A DNA stretch of 33,337 bases from Bacillota bacterium (GCA_023402075.1 JAEXCS010000038.1:1-33337), one strand, 5' to 3'. Counted from the first letter of the stretch, positions 1 to 7,415 are shown. Notes: generated by a model not told the origin, from the letters alone. Program-made: numbers and translations.

Positions 1-44
1 CACATCACCACTGCCAGAGCCAAACTCATCATTTTCTTTTTCAT
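1..44 (-). CDS. N-terminus of a secreted protein (partial, cut by window edge)
   Basis: Only the first 14 codons are present. They read MKKKMMSLALAVVM, a basic start followed by a hydrophobic run, which is the beginning of a Sec signal peptide. The ATG at 44-42 is preceded by an AGAGG ribosome-binding site about seven bases upstream. The body of the protein lies outside the window, so no function can be given. It is the last visible gene of a minus-strand series of exported and membrane proteins, and a long structured leader plus a copy of the 60-bp repeat precede it. Confidence 0.6.
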   Translation of the reverse strand, partial: MKKKMMSLALAVVM

Positions 45-139
45 GTTATACCTCTTTTCTCATTTTGTAAAGAATTCGCCGGAATAGAGATATGCAAAGT
101 GTCTTTGCGATAATACTTACTGCCTTGGCCTGCTCCTTT

Positions 140-262
140 CGTGCCCCCGGTGGCGAAGGTTTGGCTGTAATGATTTGATTACCCCGGTAGCCTTGCGTTC
201 AACGCTACGCTCGTATTTAGCAGATTGAGTCAGCTGTTCCGCGTTTGCTGTCTCCTTTCAGA
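140..262 (-). promoter_or_regulatory. Structured leader resembling a cyclic-di-GMP-I (GEMM) riboswitch
   Basis: On the minus strand, ahead of the secreted-protein start at 44, blocks occur in the order typical of GEMM-I aptamers: CAGCAAACGC (250-241), AACGCAAGGCTACCGG (199-184) after a stem closed by AACGC/GCGTT, a TAATC/CATTA hairpin, then CAGCCAAACC (167-158). The family consensus has GGCAAACC, GACGCAAAGCC, CCGG..CUAA and AGCCGGGUUGCC. Against the call, the expected GNRA tetraloop of the first stem is not evident, and the conserved GCAAAGCC reads GCAAGGCT. No terminator with a T-tract follows; a small GCAAAG/CTTTGC hairpin lies at 96-110. The segment 45-628 has no convincing protein gene; apart from this leader, the repeat at 294-354 and the dyad at 446-483, I see nothing in it. 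Confidence 0.4.
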
Positions 263-293
263 ATGGTGTGTGGTAACTTCATTCTATCAAAGA

Positions 294-354
294 CTGCAAA
301 CCATGTCTCTTTTTATCTCTTTTTCAATTTGCGCAACTTATTCTACCTTATCTC
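294..354 (-). repeat. 60-bp direct repeat, copy A (putative shared promoter/operator)
   Basis: This segment matches 1194-1252 in the same orientation, with starts exactly 900 bases apart. The best-conserved part (324-354) is about 31 bases with one mismatch; on the minus strand it contains GATAAGGTAGAATAA followed by the palindrome TTGCGCAA, then a weaker match ending in GGTTTGCAG. Both copies sit upstream of a minus-strand membrane/secreted gene, so a common promoter or operator is the simplest reading. I could not place a standard -35/-10 pair that fits both copies. Confidence 0.6.
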
Positions 355-445
355 TGTGAGGGTTCGAATTCTTCATCCACTGCCATAAAAAAATACTTAA
401 AATCATTAATTTTTAGTGTTTCAAGAGTTTTTACTTATAGAAAGC

Positions 446-483
446 ATAACGGCCTCTAAGAAATCAATCTTAGAAGCCGTTAT
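446..483. terminator. Inverted repeat, possible transcription terminator
   Basis: Arms ATAACGGCCTCTAAG (446-460) and CTTAGAAGCCGTTAT (469-483) pair over 15 bases with one mismatch around an 8-base loop. It lies about 145 bases downstream of the minus-strand gene ending at 629. Neither side has a clean T-tract, so a rho-independent terminator is possible but not certain; a small mobile-repeat remnant is an alternative. Confidence 0.4.
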
Positions 484-628
484 CTGTATAGGAGACTTAC
501 GACTGACATGCGTATAAAGAACTAAGCTAAGGTCATAGACGCTAATAGTTATCCGTAGCTTTCCAGAAAAGCCCCGTTACCAGCCATTGACTAGGGCGGA
601 GTAATTGTGCGCGGTGCCGGAGTTCTCT

Positions 629-1138
629 TCAAAGATTCCATTCATGGTTTTGCTTTTGGCTGCGTAGTCCATGAAAACCGATGGCAAGCAGGGTCAAGAG
701 AACTGCCGACTGAAACATCAGCGGTACCAGATGCATCCATACACGAAAATAGTCCACAAAATACTTAATCCAGATGTAGCAAGCTGCATAAAGTAGAAAA
801 GCTGACCAAGGAACTGCAACCAGTAATTGTTTGGAAATGGGTAGAAAAAGACTCTTACCGCGCTTATATTCTGGCGCCCAAAGCATCCAGAGTCCTAACC
901 CATTGATTACAGCTGCGACTACACCTATCAAAGTAAGAATACTGCCAAACGTATCGCCGTCCATCTTTGCGCTTTGTGCAGCCAACTCCCAATCCAACGT
1001 CGTCATGACATGGACTAATCCGCTTGAAAATGAAAATGTGTTATGGAAGCAAATAAAAGCGACTCCAAAAAGCACCCAAAGCGCTAAATTGAAGAGGAGG
1101 ATAAACGCTAGAATTGCTTTTTCTGACCGCTTCAACAA
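629..1138 (-). CDS. Small integral membrane protein of unknown function
   Basis: A 169-residue protein with about four hydrophobic segments (roughly residues 8-30, 62-85, 103-128 and 136-155) and a basic, polar C-terminus. The start is a TTG at 1138-1136, chosen because GGAGGT lies nine bases upstream; two TTG codons are adjacent. I do not recognise the family. It lies in the same orientation as the neighbouring exported-protein genes and has the second copy of the 60-bp repeat upstream. It could be an accessory, immunity or transport partner of the secreted proteins, but that is only context. Confidence 0.6.
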   Translation of the reverse strand: MLKRSEKAILAFILLFNLALWVLFGVAFICFHNTFSFSSGLVHVMTTLDWELAAQSAKMDGDTFGSILTLIGVVAAVINGLGLWMLWAPEYKRGKSLFLPISKQLLVAVPWSAFLLYAACYIWIKYFVDYFRVWMHLVPLMFQSAVLLTLLAIGFHGLRSQKQNHEWNL

Positions 1139-1193
1139 TAAACCGCCACCTCCAGTCTGTTACGTGTGATATCAAAATTTCTTAAACAGAGAG

Positions 1194-1252
1194 CTGCAAA
1201 CCGTGCCCCTTTTATCCATTTTCAATTTGCGCAATTTATTCTACCTTATCTC
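1194..1252 (-). repeat. 60-bp direct repeat, copy B
   Basis: Second copy of the repeat at 294-354, same orientation, including the TTGCGCAA palindrome and the GATAAGGTAGAATAA block. It lies 56 to 114 bases upstream of the TTG start at 1138, where a promoter or operator for that membrane-protein gene is expected. Confidence 0.6.
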
Positions 1253-1352
1253 GGGTTTTGGTTAATTTTGCTGATTTCACGGATATTATAGTTGAAAAAT
1301 CTGCAAATTCACCTGGGGCACGAGCTTGTGGGAAGCTTTCTGGACAAACTGA

Positions 1353-1392
1353 GGCCCGCCGCAAAACTCTTGCAGCGGGCCTTTAGTTTTGC
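1353..1392. terminator. Strong GC hairpin, likely (bidirectional) terminator
   Basis: Arms GGCCCGC and GCGGGCC, extended inward by GCAAAA/TTGC pairing, form a stem followed on the plus strand by TTTAGTTTT. On the minus strand it lies just beyond the end of the membrane-protein gene at 1414 and can end that transcript. The better T-tract is on the plus side, although no plus-strand gene precedes it. Confidence 0.65.
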
Positions 1393-1413
1393 ATTTTTAA
1401 GTATGGGCCTACA

Positions 1414-1836
1414 TTATTCCCTGCTTTTTAACATATTCTTTGATTTAGTTATTTTGATAAATGCAATTATGCCATAAAGGACGCAGACAATTTCTAACAA
1501 AAAATAGTTATAGGGAAAATGTCTCCAAATTGCAGAATAAAGAGTAAATGACAGTGTTTTCCAAAACCCCGGAAAGTGAAATATAATAATTTCAATTATA
1601 CCGACCGTTAAAACTGGCCAAGAAATTCTAACAGCCTTGTAGATAAAATAGTAGAGAAAAAGAAAGAAAAAAGCAAAAAAAGCAAGATATATAAAATAAA
1701 AACTATAAATATATATGTGCTTTCTCATGGATGAAATAAAGCTTGAAGCAAAGTACATTAGTAAAATTGATAAAACAGGAAAAAGGACAACGCCAGCACT
1801 TATAGCAAGTTCATAAGCAAGACTATGTTTATGCAT
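1414..1836 (-). CDS. Small A+T-rich multi-spanning membrane protein, unknown
   Basis: A 140-residue, very hydrophobic, aromatic-rich protein with four probable membrane segments (around residues 9-32, 43-68, 73-92 and 108-128) and a basic tail. The ATG at 1836 begins two bases after the stop of the secreted-protein gene and has no good ribosome-binding site of its own, so it is probably translated by coupling and made together with that protein. The DNA is more A+T rich than the rest of the window, suggesting acquisition by transfer. The family is not recognised. Confidence 0.6.
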   Translation of the reverse strand: MHKHSLAYELAISAGVVLFPVLSILLMYFASSFISSMRKHIYIYSFYFIYLAFFAFFFLFLYYFIYKAVRISWPVLTVGIIEIIIFHFPGFWKTLSFTLYSAIWRHFPYNYFLLEIVCVLYGIIAFIKITKSKNMLKSRE

Positions 1837-1838
1837 AA

Positions 1839-2477
1839 TTATTGTCGACTTTCCGGAAATGAAAAGCCTACAGTCAAGCTGTGAGTTCCGGACATCCCAT
1901 ATACGCTAATGGTTGCATCAGCCCACGCATATGGCGAAGCATCTCCTGCTGTGACGAAATTGCAATAACCCCATCCAGTACTATAATCAAAGGAGTTAGA
2001 TGAGGGGTACTTTAATAATGTACCAGGTGAATCTAATCCGGCGTGCATACCAACTTCTCTGTTTGAAATGGCGTAAAGATTCGAAGTGGGCGTCCATGAA
2101 CCATAGATTCTACTTACCTTAATTTTTTCATGATTGGTACTTATGGTATAAACAACATAAAACAATACGCTTACGCCACTACCGTCACTTTTTCCGCCTG
2201 GTTGTGTTGTGCTGAGTGTAGCATAGGTAGGAATAGGCACAAAAGCAGAATAGCCGACAGTAACCTCGCTATTTGCAGAACGGGTTAGCATATTAGATGT
2301 CATGCGCGTTGCATTGATAACTTGAACTTCACCGGTTGTATCATTTGTTAGAGTCAATGAGAATTCATTTTGCTTGTTTGATGTTTCCTCATCTGCAATG
2401 TTTGTTGCGCCAGCGGGCATGTAGAGTGATAAACACATTGCCAGTACCAAGCAAATGCTAATAAGACCCTTTTTCAT
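1839..2477 (-). CDS. Secreted protein of unknown function
   Basis: A 212-residue protein with a clear signal peptide: a basic start, a hydrophobic core (ISICLVLAMCLSLYM) and a cleavage site near PAGA at about residue 24. The mature part is rich in Ser, Thr, Gly, Tyr and Asn with only one Cys, as in extracellular beta-rich proteins; no catalytic motif is visible. The start is supported by AAAGGAGGT a few bases upstream. It overlaps no other gene, is followed after two bases by a small membrane-protein gene, and is preceded by agrD on the same strand. It may be a target of the quorum-sensing system, but no family assignment can be made. Confidence 0.65.
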   Translation of the reverse strand: MKKGLISICLVLAMCLSLYMPAGATNIADEETSNKQNEFSLTLTNDTTGEVQVINATRMTSNMLTRSANSEVTVGYSAFVPIPTYATLSTTQPGGKSDGSGVSVLFYVVYTISTNHEKIKVSRIYGSWTPTSNLYAISNREVGMHAGLDSPGTLLKYPSSNSFDYSTGWGYCNFVTAGDASPYAWADATISVYGMSGTHSLTVGFSFPESRQ

Positions 2478-2526
2478 ATTCTACCTCCTTTAAATTTTAA
2501 CATAGGGTACACAGGGCTTGGATCAC

Positions 2527-2557
2527 TTGCGTTGGGAGTTACTCAGAATTTTGCGTT
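2527..2557 (-). promoter_or_regulatory. Direct repeat AACGCAA upstream of the secreted-protein gene
   Basis: On the minus strand AACGCAA occurs at 2557-2551 and again at 2533-2527, 24 bases apart, about 50 to 80 bases upstream of the start at 2477. LytTR regulators usually bind paired direct repeats with roughly two-turn spacing ahead of a weak promoter, and a LytTR regulator is encoded 2 kb away. The match to any known LytTR consensus is poor, so this is a candidate only. Confidence 0.25.
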
Positions 2558-2636
2558 TCCTACTAAAGCCAGCAAAACTAGGCTTTAAGAAATCGTCGGT
2601 TTCCAGTTTTACGTGCAGGGCTTATGCAATCAGCGT

Positions 2637-2792
2637 TTACCGCAGTTTCCGGGGGACCTCAGGCTCATAAAAATGGCCACTACAGGGAGCCGCTGCAAAG
2701 ACGGCAGCCAATGCCATCAAAAAGGCCCCGCTCGCATGGAGAATCCGTTTCCTCGCAACCCGCTTAAATTCTTTGTCCTGTCTTTTTTTCAT
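2637..2792 (-). CDS. agrD: AgrD-like cyclic lactone autoinducer peptide precursor
   Basis: A 51-residue peptide with the three-part AgrD layout: a basic amphipathic N-terminus (residues 1-18), a hydrophobic stretch (20-36), and a C-terminus with Cys37-Ser-Gly-His-Phe41 followed by YEPEVPRKLR. The last block matches the conserved AgrD recognition tail (compare YEPKSP after the ring in Listeria and DEVEVPKEL in Staphylococcus). The predicted signal is therefore a peptide with a five-residue Cys-to-Phe thiolactone ring. The ATG at 2792 has AAGGAG nine bases upstream. The reading frame stays open to an ATG at 2939, also preceded by AAGGAG, so a 100-residue form cannot be excluded. Unusually, the gene is divergent from the kinase rather than between agrB and agrC. 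Confidence 0.85.
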   Translation of the reverse strand: MKKRQDKEFKRVARKRILHASGAFLMALAAVFAAAPCSGHFYEPEVPRKLR

Positions 2793-3000
2793 TCCAAACA
2801 GCTCCTTCATTTTAATTTTTGAGATTTCCATTTGTCTTACATCTCTATAGTCGAAGCTATCACAAAATTTGGAAAAAACAAGGGCTTTGGCGCGAGTTGC
2901 CTGTTTTCCGGCGTGAATTGCATCCAACACCCCTGTCATCCTCTCCTTTTTTATGGTAATATAAAAACGTTACTGGCGGGAGGGGGTGGATATTTACTTT

Positions 3001-4326
3001 ATGCAATCTTATTTTTGGGAAATATTTGTCTGCCTGATTGAGGCGCTGTTGATTACCTATCTGCTTTATCAAAAGATTGGCTTAAACGCCCGCAGTAAAA
3101 TCAGGATGGTTCTTTCGGTGGGCGTCTTAACCTGCATACTGAGCTTATTTACCTTTCTGGAGGTATCCTCCGGCCTGCGAATCTTACTCGATTTCTCCGC
3201 CTGCGTTTTGATCGCTTTTTGGATCTTTAATGGGCTCCATCGTATTATGTGGTACAAGGCGGTCTTGTGGCCGGGTATCTACTTTTTGATTGTGGTACTG
3301 GCGGATAATATTACGTTTTCTGTTGCGGAAGCGATGGGTGATGTTCCGTTTGAGAGGTTGATGGAATTTGGCGACGCCAGAATTCAGTTTACTCTGGTCT
3401 ACTTATTTCTGATGGCCATAATGGTATGGGTGGCTGCTCATCTCGGCGAACCGGAGCCGGTGTTCCCATTGGCGGTTACGGTGGTTCTATTCGGAATTCT
3501 GTCCATCGGCATTTTTGCGGAAGAGTCCATTTTAGATCTTTCCCTGGTGCTGGGAACCAATCCCGCAACTGCCGAGGAGGCACGGAAGCTGACGGTATTA
3601 TGCTATATCCTACTGCTGATTCTTCTCACGCTGCTGGTCACGTTTGAATGGCTGGGCGTGATTCTCAAAAAAAACAGGGAGCTGCAGCAAAAACAGCAGC
3701 TGACGCTGGCTGAGCAGCAGCAATATGATCTGATGGTTTCCACAAGCGAATCCTTATCCGAATGGAAGCATGACTATCAAGGGCAGCTGCGGCTGATTTC
3801 CGCCTTGATCGAACAGGAGAAATACGGGGAACTGAAACAATTCTGCGGACAGTTGGATTCCGCGCTGCCCGCGTCTGCCTGCATCTTGTGCAGTGGAAAC
3901 CGCACAATAGACGCAGTCATTTCTCTGCGTATCATGGAGGCACGGCGACACAACATTCGTTTTGATACCCAGCTGTATTTGCCAAATGAGATTCCTTTAA
4001 AAGATGTGACACTTGCCTCGCTTGTAGGCAATCTATTGGACAACGCAATTGAGGCATGCAAAAAAATTGCAGAAAACGCCACAATCCGGTTTGAAATCAG
4101 GCCATGGAAGCAAATGCTGTATCTCTTCTGCTCGAATTCCTCGGATGGAGCTTATTTGCATGGGGCGCAGGGGAGTCTGCTCTCCACAAAAAAAGAAAAG
4201 CATCACGGCATTGGGATTCGGCGCATTCGGGAAATCGTTGAGCAAGCTGGTGGTACTTGCCAATTCCAGGCGGAAAAAGACCATTTTAATGTCAGCATTA
4301 TGATTCCTCTGGAGGACGGGACATGA
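3001..4326 (+). CDS. agrC: AgrC-like sensor histidine kinase (GHKL type)
   Basis: The N-terminal half has about six membrane segments and the C-terminal half is a cytoplasmic kinase. The phospho-acceptor His lies near residue 257 in WKHDYQGQL, the N-box reads NLLDNAIEAC, and a G-box GIGIRRIREI follows. This is the HPK10/AgrC architecture, which senses a processed peptide. I chose the ATG at 3001; an in-frame GTG at 2986 would add five residues but sits only two bases from the GGGAGG. The stop overlaps the start of the response-regulator gene (ATGA), so the two are co-translated. A weak TATAAA lies at 2960-2965. Confidence 0.85.
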   Translation: MQSYFWEIFVCLIEALLITYLLYQKIGLNARSKIRMVLSVGVLTCILSLFTFLEVSSGLRILLDFSACVLIAFWIFNGLHRIMWYKAVLWPGIYFLIVVLADNITFSVAEAMGDVPFERLMEFGDARIQFTLVYLFLMAIMVWVAAHLGEPEPVFPLAVTVVLFGILSIGIFAEESILDLSLVLGTNPATAEEARKLTVLCYILLLILLTLLVTFEWLGVILKKNRELQQKQQLTLAEQQQYDLMVSTSESLSEWKHDYQGQLRLISALIEQEKYGELKQFCGQLDSALPASACILCSGNRTIDAVISLRIMEARRHNIRFDTQLYLPNEIPLKDVTLASLVGNLLDNAIEACKKIAENATIRFEIRPWKQMLYLFCSNSSDGAYLHGAQGSLLSTKKEKHHGIGIRRIREIVEQAGGTCQFQAEKDHFNVSIMIPLEDGT

Positions 4327-5018
4327 AGGTCGCAATTGTTGAAGACGAGGCGCTCCACGCCGAGGCTTTACAGGAGCAGCTGCGGCAATGGGCAGAGGAA
4401 CGTCAGGTGCTAATCGATGTTACGCTTTTTGGCAGCGGCGAGGCAATTTCAAGCGCCTGCGGAGATCCGTTTGATCTTGTATTTATGGATATTAAAATGA
4501 ATGAAATAGATGGGATTTCTGCGGCCCGTCAACTGCGGCAGCAGGGCTTTCATGGTCAGCTTGTTTTTTTAACATCTTTCTCTGAATATGTATTTGACGG
4601 ATATGAGGTGCAGGCACTGAACTATCTCATGAAACCCGTCTCCTACGAAAAAATTGCAAAATGTATGGACTATGTGGAGCAGAAGCTGCATGACGATCAT
4701 TATATATTCCGGGAGCATGATTCGGTGACGCGCATTGCCTATTCCAAGATTGTTTATTTTTCCAGCGCCAACCACTATACACAAATTATTACCACGGAAG
4801 GAGACTTCCGGCAGAGAGAGTCACTGCAAATTGTCTTTTCCCACCTTCCCAGCCGGTTTCTCTTCTGCCATCGGACAATCATCATTAATATGGAGCATGT
4901 AACCAAGCTGAAAGGACGGGAATTGGCTTTGTCCAACGGCACAATTGTGCCGATCAGCCAAACCTATTTACAGGATGTCCGATCTGCGCTGATGTCTTAT
5001 GCGGACATGATGAGGTAA
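4323..5018 (+). CDS. agrA: AgrA-like LytTR response regulator
   Basis: A 231-residue protein with an N-terminal receiver domain (acidic Glu7/Asp8, probable phospho-acceptor Asp56 in FMDIKM, conserved Lys in LMKPV) and a C-terminal LytTR DNA-binding domain from about residue 135, ending with the typical FLFCHRTIIINMEHV and PISQTYLQDV blocks. It would be phosphorylated by the overlapping upstream kinase and act on paired repeats in target promoters. Its start overlaps the kinase stop by four bases, and the AgrB-like gene begins five bases after its stop, so the three form one operon. Confidence 0.9.
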   Translation: MKVAIVEDEALHAEALQEQLRQWAEERQVLIDVTLFGSGEAISSACGDPFDLVFMDIKMNEIDGISAARQLRQQGFHGQLVFLTSFSEYVFDGYEVQALNYLMKPVSYEKIAKCMDYVEQKLHDDHYIFREHDSVTRIAYSKIVYFSSANHYTQIITTEGDFRQRESLQIVFSHLPSRFLFCHRTIIINMEHVTKLKGRELALSNGTIVPISQTYLQDVRSALMSYADMMR

Positions 5019-5022
5019 CGGT

Positions 5023-5586
5023 ATGATTTCTGAATTATCCAAAAAAATATCGGCGTATCTCGTTGAAAACGGCGCCGATCATGAGGAGGAAGAGGTTCTT
5101 ACCTATGGGGCCGAGTGCTTTTTAAACCTGCTGATCTCAGACGGCCTTTTGCTAATAATCGGACTTTTAACGCATCGTGTTGTACCTTTATTCATCTGGG
5201 CGGTCAGCTTTTCTCTGCTGCGGGCCAATCTGGGAGGGCTGCATGCCCTGTCCCATTTTTGGTGCATTCTGATTGGAACGGTGATCGGTGCGTCCAGTAT
5301 CATCGTCAGCCCTGTCTTGGCGACCCATCCGGTGACCACAGTTCTCTGCACGATTGTGGGAGCAATAATCGCCATTGTCATAGCTCCGGTGCCACATAAA
5401 AATAAGATACATATTCAAGCACACAGAAAGAAAATTAAAGTGAGAGTGGCCGTCACGGCCACGATTGAGTGCGTTCTGACATGCGTTTTCTATTTTGCGA
5501 ATCCCATATACGCTGCCTATATTGCATGTGGGTTAATCATGTCTGTTGTACTGGGAATCGCAGGGACAATATGGAATCCTCGTTGA
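5023..5586 (+). CDS. agrB: AgrB-like accessory gene regulator protease
   Basis: A 187-residue integral membrane protein of usual AgrB length with about five or six hydrophobic segments. The family's catalytic signature is present: Arg67, Gly71-Gly72, His74 and Cys81, with the seven-residue His-to-Cys spacing of AgrB. In this family the Cys/His pair cuts the AgrD tail and forms the thiolactone. GAGGT seven bases before the ATG supports the start. It is the last gene of the operon. The partner peptide is encoded 2.2 kb away on the other strand, an unusual split of agrB and agrD. Confidence 0.9.
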   Translation: MISELSKKISAYLVENGADHEEEEVLTYGAECFLNLLISDGLLLIIGLLTHRVVPLFIWAVSFSLLRANLGGLHALSHFWCILIGTVIGASSIIVSPVLATHPVTTVLCTIVGAIIAIVIAPVPHKNKIHIQAHRKKIKVRVAVTATIECVLTCVFYFANPIYAAYIACGLIMSVVLGIAGTIWNPR

Positions 5587-5716
5587 ATGATTGATAATTG
5601 CAAGCACTTTTAGCAGCTATTTGAAAGTACAACTTAACTTCAACAGTTGCTTTAATGAAAATTCCAAAGAGCTGATACCCGACCTCTGTGGTTTTGAAAG
5701 GCGGCAGAGGCCCGTG

Positions 5717-7393
5717 TCAAATAAAAATACCATATTTTTTGATTCGATACTGCAGGCTTTGCCGCCGCAGGCCCAAGGCATCGGCGGTTTTGGAGATATT
5801 ATATCCGTAGTGGGCCAAAGACTCGCGCAGCACCTTATTTTCATAGGCGTCCATAATGCTTTGCAAATCTTCTCCCCAGGGAAACGTAGCGGCTTCACTG
5901 CCAATGGTCGTTTCCTCCGACTCAGACGTAATTTCCGATTTTTTCCGCAGGTATCCGGGCAAGTGCTCAACTTTCAGTACGTCGTCGTCCGTAACGTTTT
6001 GGGCATAATCCAGAACGTGGAATAGCTCCCGCACGTTACCGGGCCAGGCGTAGGCCGCGAACAGCCGCCTGACCTCCTGTGAGATTTGCGAGAAGGTATG
6101 GACAAACTGATAAGATGTGGAACTGAGACGATAGGAAATCAGCTCATCCAAATCCTCCAGATGCTCCCGCAGAGGCGGCAGCTCAATCATCACAGTGGAC
6201 AGGCGATAAAACAGGTCTTTACGCAGCTTGTTTTTCTCCACGGCCTGAAACGGGTCTTCGTTGCAGGAGGAAATGATGCGCACATCCATCCCGATGTCCT
6301 TCTGCCCGCCTACCCGGCGGAATGTATTCTCCTGTATGGCCCGTAAGATTTTGGACTGCATACCCAGGCTCATTGAGTTTAGTTCGTCCAAAAAGAGCGT
6401 GCCGCCTTCGGCTTCCTCAAAGTAGCCGGGCTTACTTTCGCTTCCGGTAAAGGCCCCCTTCTGCGTGCCAAACAACAGGCTTTCAATCAGGGTTTCGGGA
6501 ATGGCGGCGCAGTTCAGCGCCACAAACTGCTTATTTCGGCGGTTGCTGGCCCGGTGAATGCTTTGGGCATAGACTTCCTTGCCGGTTCCCGTCTCGCCGA
6601 CCAGCAAAATAAAGCTTTCGCGCGGAGCAACGCGCTTGGCCAAATCCAGCGCTTCCTGAAGCTTCAGGCCGTGGCCGACAATGTGATCAAATGTGTATCC
6701 GGAAAAGCGAACTGTCTGGGCATGCTGGGCATACTGCTTCAGCGATTTGCTGATTTCCTCCACTCTTCGGGCATAGGCATCCACAATTTCAGAGCTATGC
6801 TCAAACACCACGGAGCCTACCAGCTCCTTGCCCCGTAAAATCGGATAGGCAGTATTGGCGGTGGCGATAGAGACGCTGTTGCTGGATGTGAAATGGTCTA
6901 CCCGATTAATGACCGGAGACTGGGTTCGCAGGCAGGTCATCACAGTGCTGATGTCTTCGCTTACCGCGTATATGTCCAGCAGATGCCGTCCTCCGACCGT
7001 CAGGTCGTCCGGAATCTGAGAAATTCTTCGGCTGGACTTGTTGAAAAAAACAGCGCAAGCATTTTTGTCGTATATCTGAATGCCCTGCAAAATATGGTTC
7101 ATAGCCTGTGTCATCAGCCATTCCCGGTCGTCTCGCTTTTTGACAAACAGATAAGTTCTGCCGCTCTTTTCGGGAAGCTTTTCAAAGAAAAAGCAATCCT
7201 TATCCCAAGAGAATTCACCCGTATGCGCGTCCTCCGCCAGAGAAAATGCCTCCGCAGGCTTATACCCGCGCAGCATCCAGTCTGAAAAAAGCAGGCGGTA
7301 CATCTCTTGGGCTTGAGCATTTCTCCATGCAACACGGTTAATCGTGCCGTCCTGTTCCAGCAGAAAGTAAAAATCATAAAAATAAAACTCCAC
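5717..7393 (-). CDS. Sigma-54-dependent transcriptional activator with PAS-type sensor region
   Basis: A 558-residue enhancer-binding protein. Residues 1-110 are unassigned, about 105-215 look like a PAS sensor, and about 240-470 are the AAA+ domain with Walker A GETGTGKE, the sigma-54 contact loop GAFTGS, Walker B GGTLFLDE and arginine finger RKDLFYRL. A Fis-type helix-turn-helix (NISKTADALGLRRQSLQYR) ends the protein. There is no receiver domain, so a small ligand probably acts through the N-terminus, as in RocR/PrdR relatives. The start is a GTG with AAGGAGG seven bases upstream. It is divergent from the transporter/lyase operon, which has a consensus -24/-12 promoter and is its obvious target. 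Confidence 0.9.
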   Translation of the reverse strand: MEFYFYDFYFLLEQDGTINRVAWRNAQAQEMYRLLFSDWMLRGYKPAEAFSLAEDAHTGEFSWDKDCFFFEKLPEKSGRTYLFVKKRDDREWLMTQAMNHILQGIQIYDKNACAVFFNKSSRRISQIPDDLTVGGRHLLDIYAVSEDISTVMTCLRTQSPVINRVDHFTSSNSVSIATANTAYPILRGKELVGSVVFEHSSEIVDAYARRVEEISKSLKQYAQHAQTVRFSGYTFDHIVGHGLKLQEALDLAKRVAPRESFILLVGETGTGKEVYAQSIHRASNRRNKQFVALNCAAIPETLIESLLFGTQKGAFTGSESKPGYFEEAEGGTLFLDELNSMSLGMQSKILRAIQENTFRRVGGQKDIGMDVRIISSCNEDPFQAVEKNKLRKDLFYRLSTVMIELPPLREHLEDLDELISYRLSSTSYQFVHTFSQISQEVRRLFAAYAWPGNVRELFHVLDYAQNVTDDDVLKVEHLPGYLRKKSEITSESEETTIGSEAATFPWGEDLQSIMDAYENKVLRESLAHYGYNISKTADALGLRRQSLQYRIKKYGIFI

Positions 7394-7415
7394 GAACTCG
7401 CCTCCTTGAAATTAC

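Noticed and set aside
2494..2502. Extended -10 box TGTTAAAAT upstream of the secreted-protein gene at 2477
   Set aside because: The implied transcript start would fall inside the ribosome-binding site, so it cannot be the working promoter for that gene.
5591..6025. 144-codon plus-strand frame after agrB
   Set aside because: Mostly antisense to the sigma-54 activator's C-terminus, no ribosome-binding site. The short gap 5587-5716 has only a weak CCTCTG/CAGAGG dyad without a T-tract.
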